A stretch of 64,000 bases of DNA from Desulfosoma sp. (GTDB lineage: Bacteria > Desulfobacterota > Syntrophobacteria > Syntrophobacterales > DSM-9756): assembly GCA_037481875.1 (NCBI GenBank), contig JBBFKY010000012.1:43286-107285 (forward strand), given 5' to 3'. Shown piece by piece: positions 24,757-34,856 of this stretch; the stretch's first letter is position 1, and each line of letters begins with the position of its first letter. The translations under genes and the position numbers were made by a program. The notes beneath the pieces were generated by a model. That model was not told the origin of the DNA, did not search any database, and saw only the letters and a list, made by a program, of their open reading frames with translations.

Positions 24757-27243
24757 TCACGGAGTGGGGGGAACATCGAACGTCGACGGTGATGCCGTTT
24801 CGGTATGCGCTGCCTGTGTTTGGGTTCCCTGGCTTTTTTCCGTGAGAATACGCACGGTTTCGGCGATTTCTTCCTCGGTGACGCTTTGCCGAAGCCGTTC
24901 CATGTCGTTCATGATGCCGGCAAAGCGCACCGCTTCCGCAGCACTCACCCACGCCAACTGCAGTCTTTCCGGGCGAAGACCCAGCTTTTCCATTTTCTTT
25001 CTTACCTTTTCAATGCGCTTTTCCGTCCAATGATTGGCGTTGATGTAGTGGCAGTCCCCGATGTGGCAGCCGCTTACCAAAACCACCGGGGCTCCTTGAC
25101 GGAACGCATGCCAAATAAAGGATTCGGCTACCCTTCCAGAACACATGGTTCGAATGAGCCGAGCGTTGGGTGGATACTGTAGTCGGGACACGCCCGCATT
25201 GTCGGCTCCAGCATAGGAACACCAGTTACATGCAAAGGTCAGAATCTTTTCGTGGGGTTTTTCAGCCAGCAGGGTTTCGATCTGCCCCACAATCTGAGCG
25301 TCGGTGAAATGGTTCATGACGATGGCGTTTGTGGGACATTCCGCGGCGCATGTTCCGCATCCGGCACAGGCCGCCGCCGTGACCACAGCCGCCGTTTTCT
25401 TTTTCTTGTCAACGGCAATGGCATTGTAGGGGCACACTTGGGCGCATCGTCCGCAGGAGATACAGTGTTCCGTAACCACTTCGGCGGTAATGGGATCGGT
25501 AAGGATTTCCCCCCATTGCATGAGGCGCATGGCTCGAGCCGCCGCCGCGGAAGCCTGCGTCACACTGTCCTTGATGTCTTTGGGACCTTCGGCGCACCCG
25601 GCAAAGAAGATGCCTCGTGTGGCGGCATCGACCGGTTGCAGTTTGGGATGGGCCTCGAGAAAGAAACCGTCGGGGGTGAGCTGCAAGCCGAGCATTTCTT
25701 GAATCTTTCGCGTGCTTTCCGAGGGTTGCATGCCGACGGCCAAAACGAGCATGTCCAGATCATGAAATTCCAAACGCCCGGTGGCCGCATTTTCCACGGC
25801 GACCCGTAACCCTCCGTCAGGGCGTTCTTCCACCGTGCCGGGAAGTCCTCGAATATAACGGACACCCATGCGTCGACTGCGCGTGTACAAATCTTCAAAC
25901 CCTTTTCCAAAGGCTCGAATATCGATGTAAAATACCTTAACGTCCAATGCAGGATCATGTTCCTTAAGCACCAAAGTGCTCTTGATGGTATTCATGCAAC
26001 ACACGTTGGAACAATAACCGTGGCCTTTTCGAGCGGACCGGGATCCGACGCATTGAACGAAGCCTATGGAACGTGGAGGCTTGCGGTCCGAGAGGCGGAT
26101 TACGTGTCCTTTGGTCGGCCCCGCCGCATTGATGAGGCGTTCCAATTCCAGACTGGTAAGCACATTGGGAAAGCGGGTGTATCCGTATTCATCCAGTTCC
26201 GTGGGATCATAACTTTCCATGCCGATGGCGACCACAACGGTTCCGACGGTGACTTCGATTTCTTGGTCGGACATATCGAAATGAATGCAGCCCTTTTCGC
26301 ACACGGCAACACATTTGGCGCATACCGCCGGATTGTGCCCAAGGCATTCGTGAGCGTTGAGCACATACGCTGAAGGGACCGCCTGCGGAAACGGGGAATA
26401 GATGGCTTTTCGGGATGAGAGGCCCTGATTGAATTCGTCCGGACGCACCACCGGGCAGACTCGAGCACATTCCCCGCAGGCTGTGCACGCCTTTTCATCC
26501 ACGTAACGGGCCTTCTTAAGAATTTTCACTCGAAAATTTCCAACATAACCCGAAATATCGGTGACTTCACTCAGGGTCAAAAGGGTGATGCGAGGATGCC
26601 GACCGGCATCTGCCATTTTCGGCCCGAGAATTCAGATGGAACAGTCCATGGTTGGAAAGGTCTTGTCCAACTGCGCCATCATGCCGCCGATGCTCGGCCT
26701 TTTTTCCACCAAAACGACGTCAAAGCCGCTGTCGGCAAGATCCAGGGCCGCCTGAATGCCCGCCACACCGCCTCCGATGACAAGGGTTTTTTTTGTGAGG
26801 GGCACACGCTGAGGATGCAGCGGATAAAGGTGACGCACGCGGGAGACGGCCATACGGGCCAGGTCTGTGGCTTTTGCGGTGGCGGCTTGAGGGTCGTGCA
26901 TGTGCACCCAGCTGCACTGTTCTCGAAGGTTCGCCATTTCCAACAGAAAAGGATTGAGCCCGGCATCCCGCATCATCTGACGAAAGGTGGTTTCATGCAG
27001 TCGAGGGGAACAGGAAGCCACCACCACACGATTGAGCCCGAGGCTTTCGATGTCCTGTTTGATGACCTGTTGGCCGGGTTCGGAACAGGCGTAAGGGACT
27101 TCTCGAGCCACCACCACGTCTTCCATATCCTGAACATTGCGAGCGACGGCGCTGCAATCTACGACCTTCGCGATGTTTAACCCGCAATGGCATACATAGA
27201 CGCCGACTCGAGGCGGTGTGGACAAAAAGCCGGAGGCATCCAT
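24757..27243 (-). CDS. hdrA: HdrA-MvhD fusion, selenoprotein: in-frame TGA at codon 204 read as selenocysteine
   Basis: Two reading frames separated by one TGA (26634-26632) form one 828-residue HdrA. Translation across it gives MDCSI-U-ILGPKM, and the TGA sits exactly where HdrA proteins have Cys (DCSxC-ILxPKM). The N-terminus ([17 protein letters not shown]), FAD site ([19 protein letters not shown]) and ferredoxin motif [12 protein letters not shown] are present. Further along come [14 protein letters not shown] with SNVCC, a second FAD segment ([19 protein letters not shown]), and two [4Fe-4S] motifs ([24 protein letters not shown]). The C-terminus is an MvhD domain ([15 protein letters not shown] ... 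MCSGRV). HdrA is the flavin-bifurcating subunit of heterodisulfide reductase, and Sec-containing HdrA is known in methanococci and reported in some delta-type bacteria. It is the last gene of the Kor-Hdr operon. A SECIS-like hairpin follows the TGA. Confidence 0.88.
26595..26610 (-). promoter_or_regulatory. bacterial SECIS-like hairpin downstream of the hdrA UGA
   Basis: On the coding strand GATGCC-GGTC-GGCATC forms a perfect 6-bp stem with a GGUC loop, beginning 21 nt after the UGA. Bacterial SECIS elements are short stem-loops within ~40 nt of the UGA with a G-U in the apical loop; the E. coli fdhF element also has GGUC there. The hairpin lies inside the coding sequence (codons for about residues 212-217). 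Confidence 0.65.
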
Positions 27244-27259
27244 GGGGTTCTTCTCCTTG

Positions 27260-28843
27260 TCATTCCCATTGAATCGTTTTCGCCAGAAGCGAGGTGAGAT
27301 CCATCATTTCCATGCTGAGTTCTTTTCCATGAAAGGGATCTTCCATGGCACATCGAAGATGAATCTGGCATTTCGGGCAGGCTGTCACCAGAAGATCACT
27401 GCCTGTATCTTTAGCCTGGCGTAAGCGCTTGAGCTGCAGTGCCTTGGTGTGGCGGTCGCACCCGGTCCAGGCGCAATTACCGCAGCACAGGGCCGACTGC
27501 CCTTGATCCGCCATTTCCTTAAAGCCGGCGAGGGCCAGGCGTTCCAGAAGTTTACGTGGAAGGTCCGCTTTCTTTTCCAAACGACTGAGCCGGCAGGGAT
27601 CCTGAAAGGTGACTTTTCGGTTGAAATCCTTGAATCCGATGGCCCCTTTGGCAATATGTTCTTCGGCCACTTCAAGGATGTGCCTCACGCGACACGGAAG
27701 ATTCAGGCCGTGTTCTGGATAGTGGTGGGCCAGGGTATGGTAACATTCAGGACAAGCCGTGATGATTTCCCGAATCCCGGCGGCGTGAAAGGCTTCGGTA
27801 TTGAGGCGTGCCAGTTTCAAGAAGTTTTCCCGATCTCCCGACCAGAGCAGATCATGCCCACAACAACGTTCGTGGGGAAGAACCCGGGGACGGATGTCGA
27901 AAAAGTTCAAAAGACGCAGGGCATCCTGAAGAACGACATTGGTACGCACTTCCGGAAACCGCGTGAAATACGTGTCAAAATAGGGAGCGCATCCTCCAAA
28001 GAACAACACCGGACTTTCCGAATCCACCTCAATGCCGGCTTCTAGATCATCCCACCGTTGCGGCTGAAGATCCGGGGAGGTCATGGTACGCATCAAGGAC
28101 TGAAAAAATCCGCCGTGCGCCAAGGGGAGCGAATCATTTCCGGAACCATAGAGGGATCGAAGATCGCGAATAAAGTCCGGAAAATGCACTCCGGACGGGC
28201 AACGATCGTCGCAAAGGCCACAGGTGATGCAGCTCCAAAGACCACTGAGCACTTCCGGGGCCTCCAAGGCGCCGGTCATCAAATGCGTGGCCATGCCGCG
28301 CGGTGAAAACGTTTTGCCGGTTAAGGTCAAAGGACAGGCGGAAGAGCATTTGCCGCAATCCTGGCAGGCATAGATATCATGCCTTGTCAAAAGCGATGCT
28401 ACGGCCGTTTCTGAAACCTGGGGTTTCTGCCCCAAAGTTTTAGAAAGGATCGGTGTTTTTCCCAAAGCACGAAGATCTCGGCAAAATCCTTCCAAAAAAG
28501 CCAGCATATTGGAAGCGTCGTCGGGGAGAAACCCGCCCCATCGCAGTCGATCTTCCCCAAGACCAAGCATCTTCAAAACATTCCGCATATACTTGATGCG
28601 GGACAAGGCCGCCGAACTTCCCATGCCGTATCGGCAGGATCCGGTTTCGCATCCGGCCAAAAGCACGCCGTCGGCACCCATTTCAAAGCATTTGAGGATC
28701 AGAGCTCGAGTGACACGACCGCTGCAGGGCACGCGGACCATACGGATTTCTTCGGGGATCGCATCCTTTCGGTCCTGAAGGGTCTGAAAGGCGGCGTGAG
28801 GTCCCCAGTTACACAAGAACAAGACCACATGGAGTTTATTCAT
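27260..28843 (-). CDS. MvhD-HdrC-HdrB fusion protein (HdrD-like, soluble)
   Basis: This 527-residue protein joins three redox modules. Residues 1-~135 are an MvhD-like [2Fe-2S] domain ([37 protein letters not shown]). The second Cys of the usual CNWC is Gly here. Residues ~150-230 hold two ferredoxin motifs ([24 protein letters not shown]) as in HdrC. Residues ~270-527 carry two CCG domains (HERCCGHD ... [19 protein letters not shown] ... ACPKCQ), which in HdrB bind the noncubane [4Fe-4S] clusters that reduce disulfides. It probably forms the catalytic partner of HdrA. It sits between the two HdrA-like genes with 16- and 25-bp gaps, so the three are one unit. Confidence 0.88.
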   Translation of the reverse strand: MNKLHVVLFLCNWGPHAAFQTLQDRKDAIPEEIRMVRVPCSGRVTRALILKCFEMGADGVLLAGCETGSCRYGMGSSAALSRIKYMRNVLKMLGLGEDRLRWGGFLPDDASNMLAFLEGFCRDLRALGKTPILSKTLGQKPQVSETAVASLLTRHDIYACQDCGKCSSACPLTLTGKTFSPRGMATHLMTGALEAPEVLSGLWSCITCGLCDDRCPSGVHFPDFIRDLRSLYGSGNDSLPLAHGGFFQSLMRTMTSPDLQPQRWDDLEAGIEVDSESPVLFFGGCAPYFDTYFTRFPEVRTNVVLQDALRLLNFFDIRPRVLPHERCCGHDLLWSGDRENFLKLARLNTEAFHAAGIREIITACPECYHTLAHHYPEHGLNLPCRVRHILEVAEEHIAKGAIGFKDFNRKVTFQDPCRLSRLEKKADLPRKLLERLALAGFKEMADQGQSALCCGNCAWTGCDRHTKALQLKRLRQAKDTGSDLLVTACPKCQIHLRCAMEDPFHGKELSMEMMDLTSLLAKTIQWE

Positions 28844-28868
28844 GATGGATATCCATGACCTCAGTGGC

Positions 28869-31800
28869 TCATGCCAGAATTTCCTGAATCATCTGTTCCA
28901 AAACGGTCCGATCCCGATACGGACTGTCGGCGGCGTTGGACGGGCACATGGCGATGCAGTTGCCGCATCCTTTACAGAGGGCTTCATCCACCGAGGCGGT
29001 GCCGTATCCCCATTCGTTTTGATAAATACTGACGGCATGGTGCGGACACACTTCGGCGCATCGGCCGCATCCGCGGCATCGAGACGCATCGATGGTCACT
29101 GTATAACCTTTGCTGTGACGTGGGCGCCGTGGCATCACGGCCGCCGCCAAAACCGCCGCTGCCGCCCCTTTAATCCTTTGGGAAATGGGAATCCCGGGCG
29201 GGTTGGCCAAAAAGAGTCCGGGAACCGATGTGGCTCCGGGATAGAAAAAGGGCACTCCAGGAACCCCCCGCCGTTGCATGGTCCATTCCACGGGGCGTGG
29301 CGGCAGATTTTCGTAAGGGACATAAGGGATGCGACGACGAGATCTTTCTCCCAAAATGACCGCTCCGGCATGAAACACCTGCGGAACACCGTCGATGAAG
29401 GCCATGATGTGAAAAGAGCCGACCGTGCCTTTGAGTCCCCTGATGTCCGCGTTCCGAAACACTTGAACATTGGGATGGTTCGGCATGGCTTCTTCGTCGG
29501 CTTCTTCTTGAGTTCCGGTGAAAAGCAAAACATCCATGCCGCATTGGGTCAAAGTCAAAGCACTTTTTAAGGCCGCGGACGATGAGCCGATAACGGCTGT
29601 GGTGAAATTATAAGGTCGGGCCGGCGCGGGCATGGGCTTCAATTTTCGTGTTCGCCCGATGGATCGTTCCAGAAGCCCCTTGAAACGTTCAAAGGCGATG
29701 TCTTGTCCCTGGGCCAAAAACCGAAGAGCTTCTCCGCGCAGGTTACAGGTTTCCACCATGGCTCGGCTGATTCCGGTGGCGTTAAAAAGAGCTGACTTCA
29801 ATCGGCTGCGCTGATCCGTGCAGGCGCTGCACACAAAATCCAGAGGGCAACACACACAAGAGGCCAGGACCACACGTGTCAGTCCCTTTTCTCGAATGGT
29901 TTGCACAAGATATCGAGTTTTTTCAGGGTTGCAGGCGGAAGGGAGCACTTCCGCGTGCACTATATCGGGCCGATCCCGCAAGGACGTCACATAGTCTGTC
30001 ATGGCCTCGGACCAGCCTAGGGAATCGTTGCAGCGGCAGACAAAGACACCAATACGCACCTGCGAGGCCAAGGGAGGATCCGGTGGGACAAAAGACAAGC
30101 CATGGCCTTTCATGCGTTGGGCGTTCTCTCCGAGAAGCACCATGGCTTCTCCAGCTGCGGCGAAACCCCGCAGCATCATGGCATACACGTCTTCTCGGCC
30201 AAATCCCTTGGGGCTGTAGGCCCTGAGCACATCTTCACCGCGAATGGATGGAGCCAGATTGGGGTCCGCCAAGATGACCACACCGGCCTGTTCGACCACT
30301 TCCTGAACCACCTGCCCATGATTGACGGCGCCACAGCCGTTACAGACTTCAAGGCACTGGAGGCATTCGGCACAGACACCGCATTGCAGACAGCGTTCAG
30401 CTTCCGAATGCACCTGAACCTCGGAAAGCCCCAAGCAGACTTCGCTGAAATCACAGGTGCGGCGCGATGGGTCCACATGGGCGGAAGCCGGTCGTCCACG
30501 AAACACAAGGTTTTCGGGAATGGGTCGAAGTTCTCGATTTTCAGGGCGAATGGAGACGGGTTTCACGTCTTCGCAGGACAAAGTTCTATGAACGGCCAAA
30601 GCAGCCCGCCGTCCCGACGCCATCGCCTGGACCACCGAAGAAGGTCCCGAGACCACATCCCCTGCGGCATAGATACCGGCACGGGATGTGCCTCCCTGGG
30701 TATCGACGATGAGAAGTCCCTGGGCGTTCACGGCAAGGGCCGGAGCCGGAACCCCGAAAACAGTGGCATCGGGTTGCTGCCCGATAGCCACAAAGGCACG
30801 ACGGCACGGCCTAAGGAAGGGTTGGGCTCCGGGCTTGGTCACCGGCCACGGGATTCCCTTGGCATCGGGAGGACCGGGAATGGTTTCCACACAGCGCAGA
30901 TGCGTCAATCGACCGTTTTCTCCAAGAAAAGCCGTCACCCGTGTGCGGTCGATCACCCGAACACCTTCCAGACGAGCTTCCTTGACTTCCTCGGGATCCG
31001 CCGGAATCAGATCTTTGGGAAACCAGGACAGAAGGGTCACTCGAGCCTTAAGGCGCACCAGCACTCGAGCCAGATCAAAGGCGGCGTTCCCGTCTCCGAT
31101 AACCACCACATCTTCCGGCAGATGGGAAACCTCGCCTCGATGCACCGAGGACAAAAACTCGACGCACCCATGCACCCCGTCAAGGTCTTCGCCCGGAACT
31201 CCAAGCGAACGGTCTTTCCAGGTGCCTACGGCCACGATCACAGCGTCATAGTCTTGAGACAATGTGTCCAGTCGGCTCAGATCCACGGCATGGGAGGTGA
31301 TCATGCGCACCCCGAGGGATTGAATCCATTGAATTTCTCGATCCAAAACGTCCCGAGGCAGGCGATGAGGCCCAATGCCGTAACGAAGCAATCCACCCAG
31401 CTGGGCTTCTTTTTCAAAGATGGTCACGGTGTAGCCCCATCGAGCCAGATCCGCCGCGGCGGCCAATCCGGCCGGGCCGGACCCGATAACGGCGATTTTT
31501 TCGGGCCTGCGAGGGGCCGTGTGGGCAGTGGAAACCGATGGCGCTTCATCCGCAAGAAAACGTTTGATGTCCTTGATGGCCACAGCTCCGTCCAGGTCCG
31601 ATCGACGGCAGGCGGCTTCACACGGGTGCGTGCAGACACGACCACATATGGCAGGCAGCACATTGTCCCGCCGAATAAGTTCCAAGGCTTCCGCATAAAG
31701 ACCTGCACGGGTCAAAGCGAGATACCCTTGAACGTTCACGTTCAAGGGGCAGGCTTCCTGGCATAGAGGACGCCGGCGTTTGTCGATGACCGCTCTTCCA

Positions 31801-32225
31801 GGAAGCATGTAACGACTGTCCAGATGCACCGGTTTGTTGCCGTCGGCATCTGTCACAGGGCATGTTTCCAGACATCGGCCGCACAGTGTGCACCGGTCCT
31901 CATTCACGTAGGTAGGTTGGACAAGAAGACGTGCCGAGAATCCTTGGGACGAGTGCTTGATGGATGTGACCTGAGCTGGAAGCAGGCATCGAATCTGAGG
32001 ATTTCTCAAAATACGAAGCAAACCGGGACGATGAGCGAAATTTAAAGGAAGCCCTGAAGGCAGTCGCCACACGTCGCGGGCCAGTTTGGCATTGAGATCC
32101 GGGTCTGGATCCACCAGCGTCACGGGCACACCCATTTCACCCAACTTGTTGGCTGCGGCAAGCCCGGCCGGATTGGCTCCGATCACCAGCACCTTGTGCA
32201 GTCGGTCCTTGGCGCTTTCCTTCAT
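28869..32225 (-). CDS. giant NfnB/GltD-type flavoprotein fused to HdrA-like and ferredoxin domains
   Basis: This 1118-residue protein has several flavin and Fe-S modules. Residues 10-40 form a Rossmann site (VLVIGANPAGLAAANKLGEM), and CTLCGRCLETCP follows at ~113-124. Residues ~150-640 match the GltD/NfnB family: CQEACPLNVNVQGYLALTR, CGRVCTHPCEAAC, FAD site IAVIGSGPAGLAAAADLARW and NAD(P) site VVVIGDGNAAFDLARVL. After a Cys-rich segment (CLQCGVCAECLQCLEVCNGC), residues ~750-900 resemble the HdrA N-terminus (RIGVFVCRCNDSLG ... VVLASCVCCP). A second FAD-like segment precedes two C-terminal ferredoxin motifs (CRGCGRCAEVCP, CKGCGNCIAMCP). Its ATG overlaps the korC stop by 4 bp (ATGA). I infer an NAD(P)H/ferredoxin-handling hub. 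Confidence 0.85.
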   Translation of the reverse strand: MKESAKDRLHKVLVIGANPAGLAAANKLGEMGVPVTLVDPDPDLNAKLARDVWRLPSGLPLNFAHRPGLLRILRNPQIRCLLPAQVTSIKHSSQGFSARLLVQPTYVNEDRCTLCGRCLETCPVTDADGNKPVHLDSRYMLPGRAVIDKRRRPLCQEACPLNVNVQGYLALTRAGLYAEALELIRRDNVLPAICGRVCTHPCEAACRRSDLDGAVAIKDIKRFLADEAPSVSTAHTAPRRPEKIAVIGSGPAGLAAAADLARWGYTVTIFEKEAQLGGLLRYGIGPHRLPRDVLDREIQWIQSLGVRMITSHAVDLSRLDTLSQDYDAVIVAVGTWKDRSLGVPGEDLDGVHGCVEFLSSVHRGEVSHLPEDVVVIGDGNAAFDLARVLVRLKARVTLLSWFPKDLIPADPEEVKEARLEGVRVIDRTRVTAFLGENGRLTHLRCVETIPGPPDAKGIPWPVTKPGAQPFLRPCRRAFVAIGQQPDATVFGVPAPALAVNAQGLLIVDTQGGTSRAGIYAAGDVVSGPSSVVQAMASGRRAALAVHRTLSCEDVKPVSIRPENRELRPIPENLVFRGRPASAHVDPSRRTCDFSEVCLGLSEVQVHSEAERCLQCGVCAECLQCLEVCNGCGAVNHGQVVQEVVEQAGVVILADPNLAPSIRGEDVLRAYSPKGFGREDVYAMMLRGFAAAGEAMVLLGENAQRMKGHGLSFVPPDPPLASQVRIGVFVCRCNDSLGWSEAMTDYVTSLRDRPDIVHAEVLPSACNPEKTRYLVQTIREKGLTRVVLASCVCCPLDFVCSACTDQRSRLKSALFNATGISRAMVETCNLRGEALRFLAQGQDIAFERFKGLLERSIGRTRKLKPMPAPARPYNFTTAVIGSSSAALKSALTLTQCGMDVLLFTGTQEEADEEAMPNHPNVQVFRNADIRGLKGTVGSFHIMAFIDGVPQVFHAGAVILGERSRRRIPYVPYENLPPRPVEWTMQRRGVPGVPFFYPGATSVPGLFLANPPGIPISQRIKGAAAAVLAAAVMPRRPRHSKGYTVTIDASRCRGCGRCAEVCPHHAVSIYQNEWGYGTASVDEALCKGCGNCIAMCPSNAADSPYRDRTVLEQMIQEILA

Positions 32226-32824
32226 GCCACGTCTTTCTCCCCGGACTCTTTCTTGCGCCGCCCTTTGAGGACGGCCAGTCCGTACTCATAGCCCTTGTCA
32301 AAAGCAGCCAGGTTCATCTTTTCGGTCCCTTTGGGAACCACATCCTGCACCGTAGTGCGTGCAGCTTCCGGTGAAACGGCCTGGGAGACGGCCGTAAAGA
32401 AACCCACCATGACAATGTTGGCCATCATGCGCCGGCCCAATTCTTCGGCAAAGCGTGTGGCGGGAATGGCGAAAAGGTTTTCGCCTCGTTCCCCATGAGA
32501 GCGTACCAGGTCCTGGTCCAGCAGCAAAAGCCCGTCGGGTTTGAGCATGGCGATGTATTTGTCGTAGCCTCCCTGGGACAGGCACACGAGAATGTCCGGA
32601 CGTCGAACGTAAGGGTAGTGAATGGGTTTATCGGCGATGATGACCTGAGCGCTGCAGGCACCGCCTCGAGCTTCAGGCCCGTAAGATTGGGTCAAGGTGC
32701 TTTCACGACGATCACCCAGACTCGCGGCACGCCCGACGATCATCCCGGCCAACACGATGCCCTGTCCGCCAAATCCGGTAAAAAGAATTTCCTTGTGCAT
32801 GCCCTGCACGGCACCGGCTTTCAT
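32222..32824 (-). CDS. korC: 2-oxoacid:ferredoxin oxidoreductase, gamma subunit
   Basis: With the ATG at 32824 (AAGGA 9-10 bp upstream) the protein has 200 residues. It opens with KEILFTGFGGQGIVLAGMIV, the signature of the gamma (pyruvate/ketoisovalerate oxidoreductase catalytic) domain. QSYGPEARGGACSAQVIIAD is the second family motif. With alpha, beta and delta subunits encoded just upstream it completes a four-subunit enzyme that oxidatively decarboxylates a 2-oxoacid to acyl-CoA, reducing ferredoxin. The four-subunit split fits 2-oxoglutarate (Kor) or branched-chain (Vor) types. I use kor symbols as the commoner case; the substrate is not proved. Confidence 0.85.
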   Translation of the reverse strand: MKAGAVQGMHKEILFTGFGGQGIVLAGMIVGRAASLGDRRESTLTQSYGPEARGGACSAQVIIADKPIHYPYVRRPDILVCLSQGGYDKYIAMLKPDGLLLLDQDLVRSHGERGENLFAIPATRFAEELGRRMMANIVMVGFFTAVSQAVSPEAARTTVQDVVPKGTEKMNLAAFDKGYEYGLAVLKGRRKKESGEKDVA

Positions 32825-32840
32825 GAGAGGCCATCCTTTT

Positions 32841-33683
32841 TTAATGGGTTGCCGCATCTATCAGACGGCATGTTCGATCGTACATTTCAATGCAGGTGGG
32901 GCGTTGTTCCTCGACAAATTTGCCCAAAACAATGCCGCGTTCAAAATCCATGGTCGCTTCGGCGGGGTTGGCTCCGTTTTTCACGATGGTTCTGTTCTGG
33001 TAGATCTTCAGAGTGTCCAAAGGGCGTTCCTTGTTGCGACGACCGTAACCCGTGGGGCACGGGGCTAAGACCTCAATGAAGGCAAAGCCTTTGTGATGAA
33101 GAGCTTCTTGAATGGATTGGGTGAGATCCCGGGTGTGCAAAATGGTCCAGCGAGCCACATAGGTGGCTCCGGCGGCATAGACCAGAAGAGGCAGATTGAA
33201 GGGCCGTTCGGGATTGCCTCGAGGAGTCGTGGTGGTTTTGGCCAAAGGAGGCGTGGTGGCGGCTACCTGGCCTCCGGTCATGCCGTAATTGAGATTGTTC
33301 ACGCACAGCACCACAAGATCGATGTTACGGCGGGCGGCATGAATGATGTGATTGCCGCCGATGGCAAACAGGTCTCCATCACCGCTAAAGACAATGACCT
33401 GCAGTTCCGGCCTGGCCAGTTTCATACCCGTGGCAAAGGGAATGGCTCGACCATGCGTGGTGTGATAAGAATCCAACCTGGCGTACCCAGCCGCGCGACC
33501 GGAACACCCGATTCCGGATACCATCACGGTCTTGTCCAGATTCAGACCGCTGTGGGTCAGTGCCATCAAGCAGGCCGAAAAGGCCGTGCCGATGCCGCAT
33601 CCGGGACACCAAATATGCGGCACGCGATCCGTGCGCACCAAAGGATCTAAAGGATGGTTCAAAGAGGCCTTGGATTTTTTCAT
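32841..33683 (-). CDS. korB: 2-oxoacid:ferredoxin oxidoreductase, beta subunit (TPP-binding)
   Basis: The start is the ATG at 33683, which overlaps the korA stop as ATGA and gives 280 residues. The protein carries the cluster/TPP region (PHIWCPGCGIGTAFSACLMA), the GIGCSGR motif, THGRAIPFATGMKLARPEL and the thiamine-diphosphate Mg site IVFSGDGDLFAIGGNH ... NNLNYGMTGGQ. It binds TPP and, as a rule, one [4Fe-4S] cluster, and carries out the decarboxylation. It is coupled to korA by the overlap and followed by korC. Confidence 0.9.
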   Translation of the reverse strand: MKKSKASLNHPLDPLVRTDRVPHIWCPGCGIGTAFSACLMALTHSGLNLDKTVMVSGIGCSGRAAGYARLDSYHTTHGRAIPFATGMKLARPELQVIVFSGDGDLFAIGGNHIIHAARRNIDLVVLCVNNLNYGMTGGQVAATTPPLAKTTTTPRGNPERPFNLPLLVYAAGATYVARWTILHTRDLTQSIQEALHHKGFAFIEVLAPCPTGYGRRNKERPLDTLKIYQNRTIVKNGANPAEATMDFERGIVLGKFVEEQRPTCIEMYDRTCRLIDAATH

Positions 33684-34825
33684 CGAATATCCTTTATGGC
33701 CTGAACGATCTGTTCTGGAGGAATGACGCTGCCGCCGGCATGCCCTACCATATGGCAAGGGACTCGACCCTTGGCGCATCGTTCCACTTCCAGATGGATT
33801 TGCCCGAGATTGATTTCCACCGTCACCAGAGCTTTCATGCGCCGCGACAGTTCCTCGACCGTTTCTTCGGGAAAAGGCCAGACGGTGATCAGGCGAAGCA
33901 ACCCTGCCTTGATACCCTGGGCACGGGCTTCATCTACCGCCGCCAAGCTGCTTCGGCAAGAGACGCCGTAAGAAACCAGAGCCACCTCGGCGTCATCCAA
34001 ACGATACGATTCCGTACGGAGAATGTCTTTGAGATTGCGGCGAATTTTTCCGATGAGGCGATCCACCATGGCGGCGTGGCATTCGGCCGTCATTACAGGA
34101 TAGCCTCGTTCATCGTGGGTCAGCCCCGTCACGTGAATCCGGTACCCGTCTCCGGCATGGGCCATGGGAGCGACGCCGTCTGGACCTGGACAAAAAGGCT
34201 TGTAACGGTCCTTGCGTCCCTTGGGCTGACGCCGAGACACCGTTCGAATAGCGGAAGCTTCAGGAATGACAACCTTTTCGCTCAAATGCCCGACAACCTC
34301 ATCGGCCATGATGAGGACCGGAAGCCGATATTTTTCGCTCAAATTGAACGCCGTGATGGTGTGGTAAAACATTTCCTGCGGGGATACCGGAGCCAGGGCG
34401 ATGATTTCGTAATGCCCGTGGGAACCCCAGCGTGCCTGCATCATGTCCCCTTGAGCGCCGAGCGTGGGAAGACCTGTGGAAGGTCCGGCCCTTTGCACAT
34501 TGACCACCACACAGGGGGTTTCCGTACAAATACCCAGGCCGATGTTTTCCATCATCAAACTGAATCCAGGCCCTGAAGTGGCCGTCATGCTCTTGACTCC
34601 GGCACAGGAAGCCCCCAACACGGCGGCCATGGCCGCGATTTCGTCTTCCATCTGAATATAGGTGCCGCCCACATCAGGCAACCGATGGGACATATGCTCG
34701 GCAATTTCCGTGGCCGGTGTGATGGGATAACCGGCAAAAAAACGGCATCCCGCCGCCAAGGCCCCTTCGGCACAGGCGACATCTCCTGTGATGAAATGTT
34801 CGCCGGTCCAGACCGCTGGTTTCAT
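33680..34825 (-). CDS. korA: 2-oxoacid:ferredoxin oxidoreductase, alpha subunit
   Basis: I start at the ATG at 34825, preceded by GGAGG, giving 381 residues; the open frame back to 34873 overlaps korD. The N-terminus TGDVACAEGALAAGCRFFAG and YPITPATEIAEHM is the pyrimidine-binding alpha domain. TSGPGFSLMMENIGLG and RAGPSTGLPT are conserved family segments that bind the TPP pyrimidine ring and CoA side. It pairs with KorB to form the active site. The typical delta-alpha-beta-gamma gene order is preserved. Confidence 0.9.
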   Translation of the reverse strand: MKPAVWTGEHFITGDVACAEGALAAGCRFFAGYPITPATEIAEHMSHRLPDVGGTYIQMEDEIAAMAAVLGASCAGVKSMTATSGPGFSLMMENIGLGICTETPCVVVNVQRAGPSTGLPTLGAQGDMMQARWGSHGHYEIIALAPVSPQEMFYHTITAFNLSEKYRLPVLIMADEVVGHLSEKVVIPEASAIRTVSRRQPKGRKDRYKPFCPGPDGVAPMAHAGDGYRIHVTGLTHDERGYPVMTAECHAAMVDRLIGKIRRNLKDILRTESYRLDDAEVALVSYGVSCRSSLAAVDEARAQGIKAGLLRLITVWPFPEETVEELSRRMKALVTVEINLGQIHLEVERCAKGRVPCHMVGHAGGSVIPPEQIVQAIKDIR

Positions 34826-34856
34826 GCTTGGACCTCCACGTCGTTGAAGACCCGGC

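Noticed and set aside
30102-31766. Long plus-strand ORF (554 codons) opposite the giant Hdr/Nfn gene
   Set aside because: It is the antisense shadow of a minus-strand gene with clear flavin and Fe-S motifs; its product resembles nothing.
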